Assembly (NCBI GenBank): GCA_035048815.1
Contig: JAUCBN010000014.1
Span: forward strand, 17,591,501 to 17,655,500
Length of the DNA stretch: 64,000 bases
Source: Abelmoschus esculentus
Taxonomy: Eukaryota > Streptophyta > Magnoliopsida > Malvales > Malvaceae
Direction of reading: 5' to 3'
Below, in pieces: positions 59,107 through 64,000 of the stretch. Numbering within the stretch: position 1 is the stretch's first letter; each line of letters opens with the position of its first letter. Below the pieces are notes generated by a model. It saw only the letters and a list, made by a program, of their open reading frames with translations. It searched no databases and was not told the DNA's origin. The position numbers and the translations under genes were made by a program.

Positions 59107-60537
59107 AGAGAAGCAACGGTGCAGGGGATTTATATATACAGGGAAATTAAAATACGCTACGGTTTGATTTTTATAAAGAGGAGATAGAGATTATTTTGAC
59201 ACGTATATATACGGCTTAAAACCTCACTCAAGTTGTTAGCAATGGAATTCCATCCCTTTATATATACAAGAAACCCTTAAATTGTTGAAAAAATTATTTT
59301 TTATATATTTTTTAAATTTTAAAATTTTCTAAAAATGATAGAGGTATTGTCTTGTTGCAATAGTCCGTCGTGCGAGCCGTCCGTTGGTTTACTATATCAA
59401 AAACGAGAAAAATTTCATCGTTTTTTATACCCCTATGTCTCCACACGGAAATGACTTAAAAACGTAAAAGGGATTCTATCAACTTATTTCGACCTAGGAT
59501 AATAAGTTTATGGGTTTGGTCTTACTTCAACGTCGAAAAACGAAAGAAGGCTTTTATTTCCATGTTTGATTAAGACGTTGAAATTTCTAAAGTGATACAT
59601 TCTGAAAGAGTTGTATATTATTCTTGTTGATCAACGAAGATTATAATATCAGGCAATCTCGTCATATATTTAATTCCGCCCATATATGTTTACAAGCGAG
59701 ATAATTATCTTTTCAACATAGTTGTATCTTTTTTCTGTGTTATTTAAAAAAAAACGTTAAAGTTAACGATTAAAGTTAATTAAAGAATCAAATTGATTTT
59801 TTTCGTGAGTTTGAGGGTTTAATTAGATGTAAAAAAAATTGAGGGCTAAATTAAATTTTTTTTTTTTGAGTTTGAAAGCTTGAGTAAAAATATCTAATGA
59901 TTTGATTTTTTTAAAAAAAAATTAAAGGTTTATTGAACCTTAAACTATGCAGTAAATCAATCAAAATTAAATATTTATAAAAAATTAATATTTTTTTTTA
60001 AAATATCTATAAATTAAATATGCAATAAATCAATCAAAATTAATAAAAATAAAATTTTAGGAAATCAAAAAACAAATAAAAATTAATTAATTGCTATTGA
60101 AATTCGGTTGATCTAATAATATTATAAATAAAAATTAAATTAATATAAATATTTTATATTAATTAATCCACCAATGGGTGGAGATTTTATAATTTGGTCC
60201 CTAAAGATTATAGAAAAACAACAAAGTGACGAGAAATTTCTAACCAACTTCCTTTCCTTTTATCTTTATAATTAAAAAAAAAAACTTGTTTTATCATCAC
60301 CAACAACGAACTTCATTTAGAAAAACCGCCCCAAGGAAGCCATAAAGTTTCTTCTCGCTTTAATCATCGTTTCCCCCTCTAAAATCTATCTACTTTGATC
60401 ATTGGTACGTATTCTGAACTTCATTATTCATTTTCTCTCCCGAATTCAAAGGCTGGGGGTTTCCTACGTAGCTGAAAACCCTAGCCTGTTTCACTTTGTA
60501 TGAATTCCTTGAAAACCTTGATATTTAGGTCTAGATA
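59107..60537. other. AT-rich intergenic region and CCX leader
   Basis: 59.2-60.2 kb is very AT-rich with poly-A/T runs and no recognisable gene. From 60.3 kb the composition changes into the promoter and leader of the exchanger gene, with a telo-box at 60476-60483. Confidence 0.5.
60476..60483 (+). promoter_or_regulatory. telo-box in the leader/promoter of the CCX gene
   Basis: AAACCCTA followed by GCC, 55 bp upstream of the start codon. Similar in context to the RPSA telo-box. Confidence 0.45.
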
Positions 60538-62502
60538 ATGGGGTTGTTTATGAGGATTAATTGTATTTATACTAAGAAAAATCCCAAAATTTTTGGGATT
60601 TTCAATGGGTTATCTGCCTTGGTTCTATTTTTCTTTTTCTACACCCGGGTAGATTTCTTAAGAAACCCTCAGATTAGCCAATCTTCTGGGTTTGTTAATC
60701 ATAATTTGGATCAGAGAATCGGTATAATTCGTCGAAAAATTAGTGAATTTGATGCCAATTCGTCAAATTTAGCTCCAAGGAATGATCAACAGAATGAGTT
60801 GAATTTAAGCTCTACCAACCCTGGTTTCTGTTCTGGATTGATGGATTATAAGGGTTTTGCTAATCAATGTGAGTTCTTGAAAGCTAATCCACAATGTTCT
60901 TCAGAAGGATTCTTTGATTACATTAGGTTCTTCTATTGTGGTTGTGGGGAATTTAGGATAGTGGGCTATCTGATATTGGGTTTTTGGCTTGCTTCTTTGT
61001 TTTACCTACTGGGCAATACTGCAGCCGACTACTTTTGCTGTTCATTGGAGAAGCTTTCGCTTCTGCTTATGATGCCTCCAACTGTTGCTGGGGTTGCACT
61101 CCTTCCATTGGGAAATGGGGCACCAGATGTATTTGCGAGTATAGCTGCATTTTTGGGGACAGATACAGGGGGAGTGGGTCTTAATAGTGTATTAGGTGGT
61201 GGAGTTTTTGTTACTTGTGTTGTTGTAGGGGCTGTCTCGCTTTGTGTAGCAGGGAAGAGGGTCCAGATTGATAAAAGATGCTTCATTAGGGATATCTGTT
61301 TCTTCCTTTTTACGCTCATGTCACTTACAATGATATTGCTGATTGGTAAGGTGAGTATTTTGGGAGCCATTGCATTTGTCATGATCTATGTGATTTATGC
61401 ATTTTCCGTGGTTGCAAATGAGATTATGAGGAAATATGCCGGGAGGTTGAAATTGGATGTTGTTAAACCATTGCTTCCTGTTCGAGGAAGTCTATTTTCA
61501 CAGGGAAATGAGGAGGACACTTTCCTTTATAGTTCTCTGCTGGATGTGGACAATGAAAATGATCCACCCCAACTCCCGAGTTCCCTGCCACAATGGATGT
61601 GGGCTACAAATGTTGCTATATATTCAAACCATTTCAAGAAGGCCAGTTCATTAGATGATGAGAGGCCTCCATGGGGTTGGACTGAAGAGGGCATGGAAAT
61701 GAATGACTCGCCATGCTCATGCTCTAATTTGTTAAGGCTCCTGGAGTTGCCACTGACAGTTCCAAGGCGACTAACAATTCCTCTAGTTAATCAGGAAACA
61801 TGGTCAAAACCATATGCTGTAGCTAGTGTTTCATTGGCTCCTGTTCTGCTAGCATTTCTGTGGAATAGCCTAAGTGATGTGGGCTCCCAGAGTCGGTTGA
61901 TAACATGGTTTATCAGTGTTGCAGCTGGTTGCACTCTTGGTGTTCTTGCATACCAGAATACTGTATGTGATCATCCACCTCAGAGGTTTTTAATTCTATG
62001 GGTTTTCGGGGGATTTTGTATGAGCATTTTCTGGTTTTACATGATTGCTAATGAGCTTGTTGCCCTGTTGGTAGCATTTGGGGTGATTTTTGGAATTAAT
62101 CCCTCCATTCTTGGAGTAACTATCCTGGCGTGGGGCAATTCAATGGGTGATTTGGTGTCTAATGTTGCACTAGCAATGAATGGCGGTGATAGTGTGCAAA
62201 TTGCATTTTCTGGCTGCTATGCAGGTCCCATGTTCAACACACTTGTTGGTTTGGGCATCTCATTGCTGCTTGGAGCTTGGTCAAAGAGTCCTTCCTTGTA
62301 CTTGGTTCCTCAAGATAGCAGCTTGTTTTATACCATGGGCTTTCTCATGTCAGGACTAATCTGGGCACTTATAGTTTTGCCCCGGAATGACATGCAACCT
62401 AGCAAGATGTTAGGACTGGGTCTTATAATGCTATATATGTTATTTCTTTCACTCAAGGTGAGCAGTGCTATGGGATATATATCACTGGCTGGTTTAAGCT
62501 GA
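60538..62502 (+). CDS. CCX4: cation/calcium exchanger, CCX3/CCX4 type (654 aa)
   Basis: An intronless gene for a multi-pass membrane antiporter that exchanges cations (K+, Na+, Ca2+ or Mn2+, depending on the member) across endomembranes. An N-terminal hydrophobic segment (about 20-36) is followed by a lumenal loop with cysteines (GFCSGLMDYKGFANQC). The first Na_Ca_ex domain has the alpha-1 repeat PTVAGVALLPLGNGAPDVFA. A large hydrophilic loop (about 300-410) leads to the second domain, with the alpha-2 repeat VTILAWGNSMGDLVSNVALA. The GNGAPD and GNSMGD signatures identify the CCX group and not CAX. The length of about 650 aa and the N-terminal region fit the CCX3/CCX4 pair (recalled as about 644 aa), longer than CCX1, CCX2 and CCX5. 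The ATG at 60538 starts the conserved MGLFM. The gene looks complete. Confidence 0.93.
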   Translation: MGLFMRINCIYTKKNPKIFGIFNGLSALVLFFFFYTRVDFLRNPQISQSSGFVNHNLDQRIGIIRRKISEFDANSSNLAPRNDQQNELNLSSTNPGFCSGLMDYKGFANQCEFLKANPQCSSEGFFDYIRFFYCGCGEFRIVGYLILGFWLASLFYLLGNTAADYFCCSLEKLSLLLMMPPTVAGVALLPLGNGAPDVFASIAAFLGTDTGGVGLNSVLGGGVFVTCVVVGAVSLCVAGKRVQIDKRCFIRDICFFLFTLMSLTMILLIGKVSILGAIAFVMIYVIYAFSVVANEIMRKYAGRLKLDVVKPLLPVRGSLFSQGNEEDTFLYSSLLDVDNENDPPQLPSSLPQWMWATNVAIYSNHFKKASSLDDERPPWGWTEEGMEMNDSPCSCSNLLRLLELPLTVPRRLTIPLVNQETWSKPYAVASVSLAPVLLAFLWNSLSDVGSQSRLITWFISVAAGCTLGVLAYQNTVCDHPPQRFLILWVFGGFCMSIFWFYMIANELVALLVAFGVIFGINPSILGVTILAWGNSMGDLVSNVALAMNGGDSVQIAFSGCYAGPMFNTLVGLGISLLLGAWSKSPSLYLVPQDSSLFYTMGFLMSGLIWALIVLPRNDMQPSKMLGLGLIMLYMLFLSLKVSSAMGYISLAGLS

Positions 62503-63774
62503 TTCATATTATTGGTGGGTAATTCCGCGAACAGGTAAACCGACATATTAGAAAAGATTGGTCAGATTGATTGATTAGCCTGATCAAAGCTATCAGTTTC
62601 CAAGTACCATCAGCTATCAGATTTCTACAACAGAGGAAGCCACTGTTGTATCCCTAGAAACACTGTAAGATTTACTTAGGCAGATGATATAAACTCACTA
62701 TATTCATTCTGGGGTTTTCAGTATTTGTTGGAAAAATCTCAAACCATTTCATCTGTAAAGTCTACCAATAGTCGTTTGTTTGTTCATGTAGTGCCCCTTG
62801 ATCTGGATTCTCTGTTGCATATGACTGGTGTATCCTTAAGTTATCAAATAATATTTCCTCGGTGCTAGTGTTTTTGGCTTAACTCATTTTGACAACATAA
62901 TCTTTTTAGTTATATTATTCATAAATGGTTTGCTGTTCTTACATGTGATTCATTCGTGTGGCATTAACCTACAAGATTTTCCATCGATTTTTTTAGTTTC
63001 ATGTTTATGTACCGAAGATAGCAGAAATGACCATCAGAATCTAAACTTTAACTCTAAATCTATAAAACTTAAAACCGAGACGTGTGAAAAAAAAATCATC
63101 AGTGCATAATATAATTACCCTTAATATAATAATATATAATATTACTCTGTTAAATTCTTCGGTAACCTGACTATATTTATCCCGAAAAATGTGGCAATCC
63201 TTTAAATATTTTTTATTAAATAGAGAAATATTATATTAAAATAAATGTTTAGATTTAAATCTATATAAAATAAAATAATACGAATATTTTAATTAATAAA
63301 TTAATTAATAAATCTTTAAGTATTAATTCGAATAGAAATTTTCCAATTTTTTGGTGCCTTTATACTAAAATTTAAGTATAAGATTTAAGATTTAAAGTTA
63401 AAAATTATACTAAAATTTAAGGCAAAGTGTATTTTTTAGAATATAAAGTTTAAAATTTAAAATTTAGAGTTGAAATTTAAGATTTAAATTATGATTTATT
63501 TATGTTGATGTATGAACCCACTTTAATTTAGATGATAAAAGATTCCTTGCTTCCAAAGTCTTTGAAATCCCTTTCTTTCTTTTCCCCCGTCCCATCCTCT
63601 TTCCACCGTTTTGCTCATAATTTAGTCCCTTTTCTTCTCACTTTTTGGACGGCTGTTGTCACTTTTATCATCTAATTACAACCTTTCCAACTAGATTCCT
63701 TCACTCGTTTGATCTTCTTTCACCTATATAATCTCCCAGTACCCATGGCAACGTAGAGTTCCAGCTAGCTAGCA
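62503..63774. other. 3' flank of CCX and promoter of the last gene
   Basis: About 600 bp of 3' flank, then AT-rich sequence with many TTTAAA/GATTTAA-like words (63.36-63.49 kb) and no gene. A TATA box at 63725-63731 belongs to the next gene. Confidence 0.5.
63725..63731 (+). promoter_or_regulatory. TATA box of the last gene
   Basis: TATATAA, 50 bp upstream of the ATG at 63775. Confidence 0.55.
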
Positions 63775-64000
63775 ATGGCAACGTACAGTAACGCAACCCA
63801 CCACGGATCACAAAGAGGAGTGGCCATGGCATTGGCTATGGTTGCAGCCGTGGTTCTGTCACCATTGTACGTTAGTAGGAAGCACGAGACGCGCTACTAT
63901 GAGATGAAATTGAGCTCTGGGTTTGTTCTTCCTATGGTTTTAGCAGGACTTATAATTGCCATTAGGACTACCTCGTCGTCGTCAATGCCGGATGGAAGTA
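63775..64000 (+). CDS. small plant membrane protein, 5' part only (cut by the window end)
   Basis: 75 open codons to the window edge without a stop. The sequence shows a hydrophobic segment (GVAMALAMVAAVVLSPLYV), then a basic RKHETRYYEMK stretch, then a second hydrophobic segment (SGFVLPMVLAGLIIAIR) and a serine-rich end. I recognise it as a conserved uncharacterised plant family of small two-pass membrane proteins. The first ATG in the main frame is at 63775. An upstream ATG at 63745 opens only a three-codon frame (M-A-T-stop) and may lie before the transcription start. Confidence 0.75.
   Translation, partial: MATYSNATHHGSQRGVAMALAMVAAVVLSPLYVSRKHETRYYEMKLSSGFVLPMVLAGLIIAIRTTSSSSMPDGS

Overview
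The window is nuclear DNA of a flowering plant, a eudicot. It is AT-rich, its multi-exon genes have GT/AG introns, and its proteins match plant families such as pectin methylesterase, fasciclin-like AGPs, FAB1, ALDH7, CCX and DUF1677. I rebuilt exon-intron structures by joining open frames at GT/AG sites that keep phase and give full-length proteins. No transcript data were available.

Layout, left to right. 1-3.3 kb: a small one-pass membrane protein gene, then AT-rich spacer. 3.1-7.1 kb: a tandem pair of intronless fasciclin-like arabinogalactan genes (minus strand) around a CTCG-rich dispersed repeat. 7.5-9.1 kb: a decayed RBR ubiquitin-ligase gene (minus) diverging from an apparently intact U2 snRNA gene (plus) with promoter and 3' box. 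9.9-13.0 kb: an O-fucosyltransferase-like gene (minus). 14.3-17.1 kb: PME1-like pectin methylesterase (plus). 18.1-19.0 kb: a broken LINE ORF1 fragment. 19.3-22.6 kb: 20S proteasome alpha-5 (minus, 9 exons). 25.3-26.0 kb: a small conserved gene of unknown function (plus). 26.6-34.9 kb: FAB1/PIKfyve-type lipid kinase (minus, 11 coding exons). 36.7-38.5 kb: 40S ribosomal protein SA (minus). 39.8-43.6 kb: peroxisomal 2-hydroxy-acid oxidase (plus, 11 exons). 45.7-46.1 kb: DUF1677 protein (plus). 48.0-52.7 kb: ALDH7B4 (minus, 14 exons). 53.7-59.0 kb: a graveyard in which a broken glyoxalase-like gene is split by a broken cyclin-A gene, a duplicated cyclin exon and a roughly 2.1-kb telomere-like satellite array. 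60.5-62.5 kb: an intronless CCX3/CCX4-type cation/calcium exchanger (plus). 63.8 kb to the end: the start of a small membrane protein gene.

The intact genes are unrelated housekeeping and wall/membrane genes, not an operon or pathway cluster. Taken together they recall, from memory of Arabidopsis locus names, the paired segments near At1g53.8-54.1 and At3g14.0-14.3 (PME, PAE, HAOX, FAB1, ALDH7B4, CCX). The window therefore looks like a conserved syntenic block in which both descendants of an Arabidopsis duplication are represented.

The least ordinary part is 53.7-59 kb. There, phase-locked runs of three heptamers (2 CCCTAAA, 5 CCCTGAA, 18 CCATAAA) sit in a compound satellite next to duplicated cyclin sequence. 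I saw no sign of a new defence, mobile or biosynthetic system.
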